NCBI GenBank assembly: GCA_020692235.1 | Contig: JAIMKU010000002.1 | Coordinates: forward strand, 43,039 to 86,446 | Reading direction: 5' to 3' | Length of the DNA stretch: 43,408 nucleotides | Origin: Hydrogenophilus sp. | Lineage (GTDB): Bacteria > Pseudomonadota > Gammaproteobacteria > Burkholderiales > Thiobacillaceae | Part shown: positions 9,410 through 17,656 of the stretch, piece by piece | Position numbering within the stretch: the stretch's first letter is position 1 | How the letters are laid out: each line of letters opens with the position of its first letter | Notes under the pieces: generated by a model | What the model was told of the DNA's origin: nothing | The model's database searches: none | The model's input: only the letters and a program-made list of their open reading frames with translations | Translations under genes and position numbers: made by a program

Positions 9410-10177
9410 ATGACCACGCTGCTGACGGTAGAAAATGTGACCAAGCGCTTCGGCGGCCTGAGCGCCCTGGAGGCGGTCAGCCTGACCGTCAACTCGGGCG
9501 AGGTTTATGGCCTGATCGGTCCCAACGGCGCTGGCAAGACCACTCTGTTCAACTGCATGACCGGCCTGTACACGGTTAGCGCGGGCGTCATCCGTCTGGA
9601 CGGCGTGCCGATCCAGAACCGCAAGCCCCACCAGATCGTCAACCGTGGCTTCGCCCGCACCTTTCAGAACATCCGCCTGTTCGCCAATATGACCGCCCTG
9701 GAAAACGTCATGGTCGGCCGTCACGCGCGCACCCGGACCGGGGTGCTCGGGGCGGTTCTGCATAGTCGGCGCTGCCTGGCAGAAGAGCGCGACAGTCGCG
9801 AGCGGTCCCAGGCACAGATGGCATTCGTCGGCCTGAAGGATCGCGGTCGGGGCCTGGCCGGTCATCTGGCCTATGGTGATCAGCGGCGCCTGGAGATCGC
9901 CCGCGCCCTGGCCACCGAACCTAAATTGCTGGCGCTGGACGAGCCGGTGGCCGGCATGAACCCGAACGAACGGCGTGAGATGAGCGAGTTGTTCCTCAAA
10001 CTGCGCGACGCCGGCATCACCCTGCTGCTGATCGAGCACGATGTGAAGCTGGTCATGGATGTCTGTGACCGGGTCGCGGTGCTCGATTACGGCAAGAAGA
10101 TCGCCGAGGGCGTGCCCGATGAAGTCCGCCGCGACCCGGCTGTGATCGAGGCTTACCTGGGCGGGGCGGTAGCGTGA
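9410..10177 (+). CDS. livG: Branched-chain amino acid ABC transporter ATP-binding protein LivG
   Basis: Cytoplasmic ATPase of 255 residues. Walker A is GPNGAGKTT (about residues 38-46), the LivG-specific signature is LAYGDQRRLEIARAL, Walker B is LLALDEPVAGMNP and the H-loop is LLLIEHDVKLVMDVCDR. The C-terminus (DPAVIEAYLGG) is the usual LivG tail. It pairs with LivF to power the LivHM channel. It overlaps livF by 4 nt (GTGA), so the two are translationally coupled. Confidence 0.96.
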   Translation: MTTLLTVENVTKRFGGLSALEAVSLTVNSGEVYGLIGPNGAGKTTLFNCMTGLYTVSAGVIRLDGVPIQNRKPHQIVNRGFARTFQNIRLFANMTALENVMVGRHARTRTGVLGAVLHSRRCLAEERDSRERSQAQMAFVGLKDRGRGLAGHLAYGDQRRLEIARALATEPKLLALDEPVAGMNPNERREMSELFLKLRDAGITLLLIEHDVKLVMDVCDRVAVLDYGKKIAEGVPDEVRRDPAVIEAYLGGAVA

Positions 10178-10881
10178 GCCTGCTCGAAGTCAAAGACCTG
10201 AAGGTTGCTTACGGCGGCATCCGGGCGGTGCGCGGCATCGACCTCGCAATCGACGAAGGCGAGCTGGTCTGCCTGATCGGCGCCAACGGTGCCGGCAAGA
10301 GCAGCGTGCTCAAGGGCCTGATGGGGCTGGTTCACCATGGCGGCGAGGTCCGCTTCGCTGGTGCGCGGCTGAACGGTCTGCCGACCCATGCCATCGCCGC
10401 CAAGGGCATGGCCCTGGTGCCCGAAGGACGCGGTATCTTCGCGCGCCTGAGCGTGGCCGAAAACCTCGATATGGGCGCTTATACCCGGCGCGATGCCGGG
10501 CAAGTGCGGCTGGATCTGAACCGGGTGTATGACCTGTTCCCACGCCTGGCCGAGCGCCGCGCGCAACTGGCCGGTACCCTGTCCGGCGGCGAGCAGCAGA
10601 TGTTGGCCCTGGGCCGCGCCATCATGGCCAAGCCCCGCCTGATGTTGTTGGACGAACCGAGCATGGGCCTGGCGCCGCTCGTGGTGCGGAAGATTTACCG
10701 CACCATTGTCGATATTGCCAGCGAGGGCGCCACGATATTGTTGGTGGAACAGAACGCCAACCTTGCGCTGCAAGTCAGCCGGCGCGGTTATGTCATGGAG
10801 AGCGGCAGCGTGGCATTGACCGGCGCCAGCCAGGTGCTGGCCGCCGATCCCATGGTCAAGGCGGCCTATCTGGGCGAATGA
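10174..10881 (+). CDS. livF: Branched-chain amino acid ABC transporter ATP-binding protein LivF
   Basis: Second ATPase of the importer, 235 residues. Walker A is GANGAGKSS, the signature LSGGEQQMLALGRAI, Walker B LMLLDEPSMGLAP and the switch region LLVEQNANLALQVS, as in LivF. The GTG start overlaps the livG stop. It closes the livKHMGF operon. No clear terminator follows, only a weak 5-bp CTAGG/CCTAG hairpin at 10908-10921. Confidence 0.96.
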   Translation: MSLLEVKDLKVAYGGIRAVRGIDLAIDEGELVCLIGANGAGKSSVLKGLMGLVHHGGEVRFAGARLNGLPTHAIAAKGMALVPEGRGIFARLSVAENLDMGAYTRRDAGQVRLDLNRVYDLFPRLAERRAQLAGTLSGGEQQMLALGRAIMAKPRLMLLDEPSMGLAPLVVRKIYRTIVDIASEGATILLVEQNANLALQVSRRGYVMESGSVALTGASQVLAADPMVKAAYLGE

Positions 10882-10956
10882 AATACACTGCTTAAGCTTC
10901 GGTTAATCTAGGCGGTCCTAGACTGCGGCCTTCACTTACTTCACGAGGTACGCAGC

Positions 10957-11124
10957 ATGAAATTACGAGATACCGAATTTACCAAGCAAATGCTGGGCGT
11001 CGTTTTGAGCACCGTGTTTGTGGCTGTCAGCGTTGCCGCCATTACCTTGACCGCGACGCTGGGTTGCGATCAAGGCGTGGGCGGCGGATGCGCAACCTCG
11101 GCGCTGGTCTGGCATCTGACCTGA
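10957..11124 (+). CDS. Small membrane protein of unknown function (55 residues)
   Basis: A short frame begins MKLRDTEFTKQMLGVVLSTV and continues with a hydrophobic helix at about residues 12-36. A Gly/Cys-containing tail (LGCDQGVGGGCATS) leads to the TGA at 11122-11124. A GAGGT ribosome-site-like element at 10945-10949 lies 7 nt before the ATG, and the codon choices look native. One transmembrane helix or an uncleaved signal anchor is predicted; the two cysteines could face the periplasm. It stands alone between livF and the convergent cyclo-ligase gene, whose stop is 8 nt away. I do not recognise a family. Confidence 0.6.
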   Translation: MKLRDTEFTKQMLGVVLSTVFVAVSVAAITLTATLGCDQGVGGGCATSALVWHLT

Positions 11125-11132
11125 TATGCGGG

Positions 11133-11738
11133 TCAATGTTTGAAACACCGATAGCGCCGCTCGGTGATGACCGCATCCAGCGGTATATCCCAGGGGTCGA
11201 TAGGCAGGCGCTCGATGCCCTGCGCCTCGAAGGCAAGGCCGATCAGCAAGGGCCGGCGCCAATGCCGGCGCCTGGCCAGAAAGGCCAGACTGGCATCGTA
11301 ATAACCGCCGCCCATACCCATGCGATAACCCCGCCGGTCGAAGCCGAGCAAGGGTAAAAACAGGGTATCCAGGTTGGCGGCGCGCACCCGGCCAGCGTGT
11401 CGGACGTATTCCGGAATGCCATAGCGATTGAGCGCCCAGTGCGGGCCGTTGCCTAACAGCGAGAACCACAGTTTTTTTTGCCGCGCCGGTGGCACTACGG
11501 GCAGATAGCAGTCCATGCCCATACGCATGGCCCGCTCGATCAGCGGCAGACAGTCGAACTCGCCCTTGGCCGGGATGTAGAAACCGACCCGGTTTTTTTT
11601 GCCGAGTAGACGTCGATGCAAGGCGATGCGTAGCGCCTGGCGAGCGGCCAGAATCCGCAATGCGACGGGAACGGCGTTACGCGCGCGGCGCAGTTGGCGC
11701 CGAATTTCGGCCTTGCTGGGAGCAGTACTGATGGTCAT
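11133..11738 (-). CDS. 5-formyltetrahydrofolate cyclo-ligase (YgfA)
   Basis: ATP-dependent conversion of 5-formyl-THF to 5,10-methenyl-THF, recycling the folate that inhibits one-carbon enzymes. The 201-residue protein has an N-terminal basic helix (KAEIRRQLRRARNAVP), the motif GFYIPAKGEFDCLPLIERA and the conserved folate/ATP loop GYRMGMGGGYYDASLA. The ending WDIPLDAVITE is typical of the family. It lies directly downstream of 6S RNA, as ygfA does in enterobacteria, so it is probably co-transcribed with zapB-zapA-ssrS. Confidence 0.94.
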   Translation of the reverse strand: MTISTAPSKAEIRRQLRRARNAVPVALRILAARQALRIALHRRLLGKKNRVGFYIPAKGEFDCLPLIERAMRMGMDCYLPVVPPARQKKLWFSLLGNGPHWALNRYGIPEYVRHAGRVRAANLDTLFLPLLGFDRRGYRMGMGGGYYDASLAFLARRRHWRRPLLIGLAFEAQGIERLPIDPWDIPLDAVITERRYRCFKH

Positions 11739-11745
11739 GGTTGAG

Positions 11746-11925
11746 TGAGCCCCGCGTGCGTTGTCCGGCTAGCAATCCTGAACCCAGGGTTCAAGAGGGC
11801 CGCGACATACCGGCTTCGGGTACATGGACCAGGCCACGCGCACACCCGCCGGATGATTGTCGCTGCCACGCGGTTTACGCATCGGTTCAAAGAATACGCC
11901 GACCTCGCGAACGCGGCAGGGCTCA
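11746..11925 (-). ncRNA. ssrS: 6S RNA (RNA polymerase-binding regulatory RNA)
   Basis: The ~180-nt gap between zapA and the cyclo-ligase gene is where 6S RNA sits in gamma- and betaproteobacteria. Read on the minus strand, the ends pair: GAGCCC and CGCGT near the 5' end with ACGCG and GGGCTC at the 3' end, forming the closing stem. The 3' half has the hairpin CTTGAACCC/GGGTTCAGG (near 11777-11795), which matches the TTGAACC/GGTTCAA hairpin of E. coli 6S RNA. 6S RNA mimics an open promoter and sequesters sigma-70 polymerase in stationary phase. The 5' end overlaps the zapA stop codon; exact ends are estimated. Confidence 0.85.
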
Positions 11926-12234
11926 GAACAGATTATCTTGCTGAGCCAGTGTTTGGTCAAGCAGTCCGCCGATTTTGTCGATGCGCGAGCGCATCTCCGC
12001 GCTGTCGGGGTCGGCGGGCTGGGCGTTCAGGTAATCGTGGGCGATGTTGAGCGCGGCCATGATGGCGATACGTTCGACGCCGATCACCTTGCCGGTATCG
12101 CGAATCTCGCGCATCTTTTTGTCCAGGTAGCCGGCGGCTTCCATCAGGCTCAGCTTCTCATTTTCCGGGCAGGAAACCCGAAATTCACGGCCCATGATGG
12201 TGACATCCAGGCTGACGTTTTTGGCTGGTGGCAT
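11923..12234 (-). CDS. zapA: Cell division protein ZapA
   Basis: A 103-residue FtsZ-ring stabiliser. The N-terminus (VSLDVTIMGREFRVSCPENE) gives the ZapA beta-strand domain. The middle (LMEAAGYLDKKMREIRDTGKV) and the C-terminal coiled-coil helices that tetramerise ZapA follow. The phrase GVERIAIMAALNIAHDYLN is family-typical. It is the second gene of a zapB-like/zapA/ssrS/fcl unit on minus; the zapB-like gene ends 19 nt upstream. Confidence 0.93.
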   Translation of the reverse strand: MPPAKNVSLDVTIMGREFRVSCPENEKLSLMEAAGYLDKKMREIRDTGKVIGVERIAIMAALNIAHDYLNAQPADPDSAEMRSRIDKIGGLLDQTLAQQDNLF

Positions 12235-12253
12235 GGTTTCCAGTGAGTGTCTG

Positions 12254-12445
12254 TTAGTCGGGCAATTTGGCGGACAGGTCTTCCATCCGGCGGCGGACCT
12301 CGGCCAGTCGTTCGGACAGCAGCTTGTTGGCGTTTTCCGCAGCGACTACCTGTTGACGTAGCCTGGCGTTCTCGGCGCGCACGGATTGGTTGCGTTCCAG
12401 CAGTTGCGCGAGTTTTGTTTCCAGGGCATCCAGTTCTTCCAACAT
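12254..12445 (-). CDS. ZapB-like short coiled-coil cell division protein
   Basis: A 63-residue protein, almost wholly predicted coiled coil (MLEELDALETKLAQLLERN to VRRRMEDLSAKLPD), rich in Leu, Glu, Ala and Arg. Small coiled-coil genes just upstream of zapA are usual in betaproteobacteria and are annotated ZapB-like or DUF904. I chose the ATG at 12445. A longer form from TTG at 12481 (75 residues) would have to span the promoter TTGACG-N18-TATAGT, whose own -35 is that TTG. With this promoter the mRNA would begin at or next to the ATG, so the message may be leaderless. ZapB identity is inferred from position and structure. Confidence 0.75.
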   Translation of the reverse strand: MLEELDALETKLAQLLERNQSVRAENARLRQQVVAAENANKLLSERLAEVRRRMEDLSAKLPD

Positions 12446-12451
12446 CCCGGC

Positions 12452-12481
12452 ACTATAATTGGCTAATTTTTGTTGCGTCAA
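12452..12481 (-). promoter_or_regulatory. Sigma-70 promoter of the zapB-zapA-ssrS-fcl unit
   Basis: Minus strand: -35 TTGACG (12481-12476), an 18-nt spacer, -10 TATAGT (12457-12452). The ATG of the zapB-like gene lies 6 nt downstream of the -10 box, about where transcription should begin. The divergent msbA gene starts 28 nt from the -35 box, so its promoter must overlap this region. Confidence 0.7.
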
Positions 12482-12508
12482 CAGGTGTTTACGTACGACT
12501 GCGCTTTT

Positions 12509-14254
12509 ATGGACTCAAAAGCCCTTTATCTGAACCTGCTCGGCTACGTCAAACCCCACTGGCGAATGTTCGCCCTGTCGGTGGCGACCATGGTGTTGAC
12601 CGCTGCTTCCGAGCCAGTGTTGCCGGCCCTGATGAAGCCGATGCTGGACGGTAGCTTCATCGCCAAGGACACGGCTGTCATCCGCTGGATTCCCATCGCC
12701 CTGGTGGCCTTGTTTGTGGTGCGCGGCATCGCCTCGTTCATCTCGGTGTATAGCATGGCCTATGTCGGCAACCATGTGGTGATGGACCTGCGCAGACGCA
12801 TGTTCGACAAGCTGCTGGCCCAACCGGTGCCGTTTTTCGACGATGCCAACAAGGGCCAACTGGTGGCCAATGCCGCTTACAACGTCAGCCAACTGACCGA
12901 TGCCGCCACCAATGTGCTGACCACGTTGGTGCGCGATATTCTTTCAGTGCTGGGTCTGCTCGGCTGGCTGCTCTACCTCAACTGGGAATTGTCCCTGGTG
13001 ACCTTTGCCATCGTCCCACCGGCCCTTTGGGTGTTCCGTTATGCCAGCCGTCGTTTGCGCTACACCAGCCGTGAGTTGCAACGCAACCTGGGCGATATCA
13101 CCCATGTCCTGGACGAGAGCATCGCCGGCCAGAAGATCGTCAAGGTGTTCGACGGCCGACAATACGAGCGCCGCCGTTTCGCGGCGGTCATCCAGCGCGC
13201 CCGGCGCTTCGCCATGAAGCAGACCGCCGCCGACCAGGCCCATAACCCGATCACCCAACTGCTGGCGGCGATCGCCCTGGCCATCATCGTCTATATCGCC
13301 ACTCGCCAGGCGGAGGCTGACCAGACCACCGTGGGTGGCTTCGTGTCGTTCATGGTCGCCATGATATTGCTCTCTGCGCCGCTCAAGCGGCTGTCGTCGG
13401 TCAACGCCGCCCTGCAACGCGGCTTGGCCGCCGCCGAGGCGGTGTTCTCACTGATCGATCTGAAAGACGAACCGGATACCGGCACGGTGACCATCGAGCG
13501 GTCACGCGGCGAGTTGCGCTTTGAGGCGGTGCGCCTGGACTATCCGGGCAAGCCGCGTCCAGCCCTGGCCGACATCGACCTGGAGATTCACGCCGGGGAG
13601 ACGGTGGCGCTGGTGGGCGGCTCGGGCGGCGGCAAGACCAGCCTGGTCAATCTGATCCCGCGTTTTTATAGCCCCACTCAGGGCCGCATACTGCTCGACG
13701 GCGTCGATCTGAACGACATCAGGCTCGACAGTCTGCGCGCCAACATTGCCCTGGTCTCGCAAGAAACCACCTTGTTCAACGACAGCATCGCCGCCAACAT
13801 CGCTTACGGCCGGCTGGAAAAGGTGTCCCGGGCCGAGATCGAGCGCGCCGCCGAGGCCGCCTATGCGCTGGACTTCATCCATGAATCGCCGGCCGGCCTC
13901 GATACCATGATCGGCGAAAACGGCGTCAAGCTGTCTGGCGGTCAGCGTCAGCGCATCGCCATCGCCCGTGCCATCCTCAAAAACGCCCCCATCCTGATCC
14001 TGGACGAGGCGACCTCGGCACTGGATAGCGAATCCGAGCATCAGGTCCAGGCGGCGCTGGATAACCTCATGCAGGGCCGTACCACCGTGGTCATCGCCCA
14101 TCGCCTGTCGACCATCGAAAATGCCGACCGCATCGTGGTCCTCGATCAGGGCCGCATCGCCGAGGTCGGCCGCCATGCGGAACTACAGGCACGGGGCGGT
14201 ATCTACAGCCGCCTGCACGCCTTGCAATTCCACGAGGAGAAGGACGCCGTTTGA
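12509..14254 (+). CDS. msbA: Lipid A export ABC transporter MsbA (permease/ATPase fusion)
   Basis: Flips lipid A-core across the inner membrane. At 581 residues it matches E. coli MsbA (582). The N-terminal half has six membrane helices. The ATPase domain has Walker A GGSGGGKTS, signature LSGGQRQRIAIARA, Walker B ILILDEATSALD and H-loop VVIAHRLSTIENAD. The ATG at 12509 is preferred over an in-frame TTG at 12470, which would extend into the divergent promoter region; no clear ribosome site precedes it. The stop overlaps the gluQ start by 1 nt (TGATG). lpxK, a frequent partner, is not adjacent. Confidence 0.93.
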   Translation: MDSKALYLNLLGYVKPHWRMFALSVATMVLTAASEPVLPALMKPMLDGSFIAKDTAVIRWIPIALVALFVVRGIASFISVYSMAYVGNHVVMDLRRRMFDKLLAQPVPFFDDANKGQLVANAAYNVSQLTDAATNVLTTLVRDILSVLGLLGWLLYLNWELSLVTFAIVPPALWVFRYASRRLRYTSRELQRNLGDITHVLDESIAGQKIVKVFDGRQYERRRFAAVIQRARRFAMKQTAADQAHNPITQLLAAIALAIIVYIATRQAEADQTTVGGFVSFMVAMILLSAPLKRLSSVNAALQRGLAAAEAVFSLIDLKDEPDTGTVTIERSRGELRFEAVRLDYPGKPRPALADIDLEIHAGETVALVGGSGGGKTSLVNLIPRFYSPTQGRILLDGVDLNDIRLDSLRANIALVSQETTLFNDSIAANIAYGRLEKVSRAEIERAAEAAYALDFIHESPAGLDTMIGENGVKLSGGQRQRIAIARAILKNAPILILDEATSALDSESEHQVQAALDNLMQGRTTVVIAHRLSTIENADRIVVLDQGRIAEVGRHAELQARGGIYSRLHALQFHEEKDAV

Positions 14255-15180
14255 TGGCGACCCCGCCCTATCGCGGCCGCTTCGCCCCAACGCCCAGCGG
14301 TCCGTTGCACTTTGGCTCTTTGCTGGCGGCCATGGCCAGTTATCTGGATGCGCGCGCCAATGGTGGTGAATGGCTGGTGCGAATAGAAGACGTTGATCCG
14401 CCTCGTATTGTGCCCGGCGCGGCTGATCGGATATTGCATACGCTTGAGTTGTATGGCTTCCAGTGGCACGGCCCGGTCATGTACCAAAGCCGACGCGGCG
14501 TGGCATACCGTGCGGCGCTGGCGGAATTGAGCCGGCTCGGTCTGGTCTACCGCTGCGTCTGTAGTCGCAAGGCACTGCTGGAAAATGCCCGGCGCGGCGT
14601 GGACGGCCTGGTTTACCCCGGCGTTTGCCGGGCGCTGAATCTGGAAACCAGGCAGGCTGCCCTACGCTTTCGGGTGCCGGCAGGTAGAGTGATCTTCGCC
14701 GATGCGATTCAAGGCCGGGTGGCCTGCGATCTGGCCACTGAGTGCGGCGATTTCGTCCTGCAACGGGCCGACGGCGTTTATGGCTATCAACTGGCGGTCG
14801 TGGTGGACGATGCCGAACAGGGCATCAGCCATATCATGCGCGGCGCCGACTTGCTGACCTCCACCCCGCGCCAGATCGCCTTGCAACAGGCGCTCGGCCT
14901 GCCGTCGATCCGCTACGCCCATCTGCCCGTCGCGCTCGACCGGCATGGTGACAAACTGTCCAAGCAAACCCTGGCCACGGCCATCGACGACCGACAGCCG
15001 CTGCCAGCGCTGAAGATGGCAGCCCGCTTCCTGGGTCTGGCGCCGCCGGTCGATCTGGCCGGCCTTGACGAATTCTGGCACTGGGCCGTTGCCGCCTGGC
15101 CGTCCCGCCTTGTGCGACCGCTGCGCGGCTACCGCCAACCCCTTGTAATTCTTGACATTAAGATGGTTGCAAACGGATAA
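14254..15180 (+). CDS. gluQ: Glutamyl-Q tRNA(Asp) synthetase
   Basis: Truncated GluRS paralogue that attaches glutamate to queuosine at position 34 of tRNA-Asp. It lacks the anticodon-binding domain (308 residues). Visible are the HIGH-region equivalent RFAPTPSGPLHFGSL, the zinc ligands C-x-C plus Y-x3-C (YRCVCS and VYPGVC), DGVYGYQLAVVVDDA and KLSKQ in place of KMSKS. The ATG at 14254 overlaps the msbA stop, so translation is coupled. The 3' end contains the promoter of the downstream tRNA. Confidence 0.94.
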   Translation: MATPPYRGRFAPTPSGPLHFGSLLAAMASYLDARANGGEWLVRIEDVDPPRIVPGAADRILHTLELYGFQWHGPVMYQSRRGVAYRAALAELSRLGLVYRCVCSRKALLENARRGVDGLVYPGVCRALNLETRQAALRFRVPAGRVIFADAIQGRVACDLATECGDFVLQRADGVYGYQLAVVVDDAEQGISHIMRGADLLTSTPRQIALQQALGLPSIRYAHLPVALDRHGDKLSKQTLATAIDDRQPLPALKMAARFLGLAPPVDLAGLDEFWHWAVAAWPSRLVRPLRGYRQPLVILDIKMVANG

Positions 15181-15181
15181 T
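15152..15181 (+). promoter_or_regulatory. Promoter of the tRNA-Met gene, inside the gluQ 3' end
   Basis: TTGACA (15152-15157) is a perfect -35 box. An 18-nt spacer and GATAAT (15176-15181, 5/6) follow. The sequence just downstream (GCGCGGC) is a GC-rich discriminator, the hallmark of stringently controlled stable-RNA promoters. The -35 box lies within gluQ codons and the -10 overlaps the gluQ stop. Confidence 0.8.
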
Positions 15182-15246
15182 GCGCGGCTTGTTTTTAGCC
15201 GCGTAGCCTTGCCAGCAGGGCCGGTCGCGACGGACGAGCCCAGCGT

Positions 15247-15323
15247 GGTGATGTAGCTCAGTCGGTTAGAGCGGAGGATTCATAACCCTCAGGTCGGCGG
15301 TTCGATTCCGCCCATCACCACCA
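15247..15323 (+). tRNA. tRNA-Met (CAU anticodon, elongator type)
   Basis: A 77-nt cloverleaf with encoded CCA. Acceptor GGTGATG/CATCACC, D stem GCTC/GAGC, anticodon loop TTCATAA, T stem GGCGG/CCGCC with T loop TTCGATT. The start GGTGATG excludes initiator tRNA (which starts C). A CAU tRNA-Ile2 is less likely from the acceptor sequence but needs a dedicated check. The anticodon stem GAGGA/CCCTC has an A-C mismatch at the pair next to the loop. Confidence 0.93.
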
Positions 15324-15356
15324 CCCTTTCCCAGATTCACACCCTCTCCAGCTATC

Positions 15357-16700
15357 GTGACGCGCAAAGTTTTCATCAAGACCTTCGGCTGCCAGATGAA
15401 CGAGTACGACTCGGCCAAGATGGCCGACGTCCTGGGCGCGGCCGAGCCTTATGAGGTGACCGATAACCCGGAAGAGGCCGACGTCATCCTGTTCAACACC
15501 TGTTCGGTGCGCGAGAAGGCCCAGGAGAAGGTGTTCACCGACCTGGGCATGGTCAAGCATCTGAAGCAGCGTAACCCCAACCTGGTGATCGGCGTCGGCG
15601 GCTGCGTCGCCAGTCAGGAAGGCGCGGCGATCGTCCGGCGGGCGCCGTATGTCGATCTGGTGTTCGGCCCCCAGACCCTGCACCGCCTGCCGGCGATGAT
15701 CGAGAAGATCAAGCGGACCGGCCGGCCACAGGTGGACATCGAATTTCCGGAGATCGAGAAGTTCGACCATATGCCGCCGGCTCGGGTGGACGGCGCCACC
15801 GCCTTTGTCTCGGTCATGGAGGGTTGCAGCAAGTACTGCACCTATTGCGTGGTCCCCTTCACCCGTGGCGAGGAGGTCTCGCGGCCGCTCGCCGACGTAC
15901 TGGCTGAGGTCGCCCATCTGGCGGCGGAGGGGGTCAAGGAAATCACCCTGCTGGGTCAAAACGTGAATGCCTATCGAGGCATCATGGATGACGGCGAGAT
16001 CGCCGATTTCGCGCTATTGATCGAACTGGTCGCCGAACTGCCGGGTGTTGAGCGCATCCGTTACACCACCTCGCATCCCCGCGAATTCAGCCAGCGGCTG
16101 ATCGACGTCTATGCCAGGGTGCCCAAGCTGGTGTCGCACCTGCATCTGCCGGTGCAGTCCGGGTCCGACCGTATCCTGGCTGCCATGAAGCGCGGCTATA
16201 CGGTGCTTGAATACAAGAGCATCGTCCGCAAGGTGCGCGAAGCCCGGCCCGACATCGCCCTGGCCAGCGATTTTATCGTCGGTTTCCCCGGTGAAACGGA
16301 TGCCGATTTTGAGGCCACGATGAGGCTGGTCAAGGAACTCGACTTTGACCATTCGTTCAGCTTCGTCTACAGCCCACGCCCCGGCACCCCGGCCGCCGGC
16401 ATGGCCGACGACCTGTCTCCGGAAGCGAAGTTGCAGCGGTTGTACCGGCTTCAGGCCCAGCTCGATAAGCAGGTGAATGCCTACAGCGAGGCCATGGTCG
16501 GCACGACGCAACGGGTATTGGTGGAAGGGCCGTCGAGAAAAGACCCGAACGAGCTGATGGGCCGCACGGAGAACAACCGGGTGGTCAACTTCGCCGGCAA
16601 CCCGCGCCTGATCGGCCAGTTCGTCGATGTGACGATTACCAGGGCCATGCCCAACAGTTTGCGCGGCCAGGTGCTAACCTCGGGACACCGAGGCCCTTAA
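15357..16700 (+). CDS. miaB: tRNA-2-methylthio-N6-dimethylallyladenosine synthase
   Basis: Radical-SAM methylthiotransferase that adds a methylthio group to i6A37 in tRNAs reading UNN codons. The N-terminal domain holds the auxiliary cluster ligands Cys12 (TFGCQMN), Cys49 (FNTCSVR) and Cys83 (GVGGCVA). The radical-SAM triad is Cys157, Cys161 and Cys164 (CSKYCTYC). A C-terminal TRAM domain completes the 447 residues. The start is GTG at 15357, without a good ribosome site. It heads the widely conserved miaB-phoH-ybeY-corC cluster, 34 nt after the tRNA, so it may share the tRNA promoter. Confidence 0.97.
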   Translation: MTRKVFIKTFGCQMNEYDSAKMADVLGAAEPYEVTDNPEEADVILFNTCSVREKAQEKVFTDLGMVKHLKQRNPNLVIGVGGCVASQEGAAIVRRAPYVDLVFGPQTLHRLPAMIEKIKRTGRPQVDIEFPEIEKFDHMPPARVDGATAFVSVMEGCSKYCTYCVVPFTRGEEVSRPLADVLAEVAHLAAEGVKEITLLGQNVNAYRGIMDDGEIADFALLIELVAELPGVERIRYTTSHPREFSQRLIDVYARVPKLVSHLHLPVQSGSDRILAAMKRGYTVLEYKSIVRKVREARPDIALASDFIVGFPGETDADFEATMRLVKELDFDHSFSFVYSPRPGTPAAGMADDLSPEAKLQRLYRLQAQLDKQVNAYSEAMVGTTQRVLVEGPSRKDPNELMGRTENNRVVNFAGNPRLIGQFVDVTITRAMPNSLRGQVLTSGHRGP

Positions 16701-16708
16701 CCGACGCC

Positions 16709-17656
16709 ATGCAAGTCACCTTTCCCGAAGCCGACAACCATCGGCTGGCCAATCTATGCGGCGCATTGGACGAGAACCTGCGCCAGATGGAAACCGCCCT
16801 CAACGTCAACATCGCCCGGCGCGGCGAGGTGTTCAACATCACCGGCCCGGACCGCCTGGTCGAGCAGGCCGCCAGACTGCTCAAGGATTTCTACCAGCGG
16901 GCGCGTAAGCCGCTGGATATCGACGACATCCAGTTGGCACTGGTGGAAGTGGCGCACAAACCGGCCGCGGCCCCGGATGCGGAGAGCGATATGCCGGTCC
17001 TGATGACCCGGCGCACTGGCTTGCATGGCCGCACCGCGCGGCAGAATCAGTACATTCGACAGGTCCAGGAACATGACATCACCTTCGGCATCGGCCCGGC
17101 CGGCACCGGCAAGACCTATCTTGCCGTCGCCAGCGCGGTGGATGCACTAGAACGTGATCTGGTCAAACGCATCGTCCTGGTCCGGCCAGCGGTCGAGGCC
17201 GGCGAGCGGCTCGGCTTCCTGCCCGGCGATCTGGTACAAAAAGTCGACCCTTACCTGCGCCCGCTGTACGACGCGCTTTATGATCTAATGGGCTTCGAGA
17301 AGGCTACCCGGCTGTTCGAGAAGGGCGTAATCGAAGTGGCGCCGCTCGCCTTTATGCGCGGCCGGACGCTCAACAACGCCTTCATCATCCTGGACGAGGC
17401 GCAGAATACTACGCCGGAGCAGATGAAGATGTTTCTGACCCGGATCGGCTTTGGCGCCAAGACCGTGGTCACCGGAGATGTCACCCAGATCGATCTGGCG
17501 CGTGGCCAAAGATGCGGTCTGGTCGAGGCCAGGCTGGTGTTGAATGCGGTCCGGGGCATTGCCTTCACCGATTTCCAGAACGACGATGTGGTGCGCCATC
17601 CGTTGGTGGCGCGCATCATCGACGCCTACGACGCTTGGCAGAAGAGCGCGGCATGA
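16709..17656 (+). CDS. ybeZ: PhoH-like ATPase (YbeZ)
   Basis: Cytoplasmic P-loop ATPase, a partner of the RNase/ribosome factor YbeY in RNA metabolism. The 315-residue protein has an N-terminal KH-like part ([16 protein letters not shown]), Walker [18 protein letters not shown] near residue 128, and the PhoH-typical stretch [16 protein letters not shown]. Walker B is [10 protein letters not shown] and sensor-type [12 protein letters not shown] follows. It starts 8 nt after miaB and overlaps ybeY. Confidence 0.95.
   Translation: MQVTFPEADNHRLANLCGALDENLRQMETALNVNIARRGEVFNITGPDRLVEQAARLLKDFYQRARKPLDIDDIQLALVEVAHKPAAAPDAESDMPVLMTRRTGLHGRTARQNQYIRQVQEHDITFGIGPAGTGKTYLAVASAVDALERDLVKRIVLVRPAVEAGERLGFLPGDLVQKVDPYLRPLYDALYDLMGFEKATRLFEKGVIEVAPLAFMRGRTLNNAFIILDEAQNTTPEQMKMFLTRIGFGAKTVVTGDVTQIDLARGQRCGLVEARLVLNAVRGIAFTDFQNDDVVRHPLVARIIDAYDAWQKSAA

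Noticed and set aside
7000-10039. Long minus-strand open frames opposite livK-livM-livG (7000-8376 and 8426-10039)
   Set aside because: They are rich in His, Gln, Gly and Asp, as expected for antisense reading of GC-rich genes. They have no domains and lie over genes with unmistakable family motifs.
10908-10921. Hairpin CTAGG/CCTAG as livF terminator
   Set aside because: Only 5 bp, not followed by a T-run, so too weak to call.
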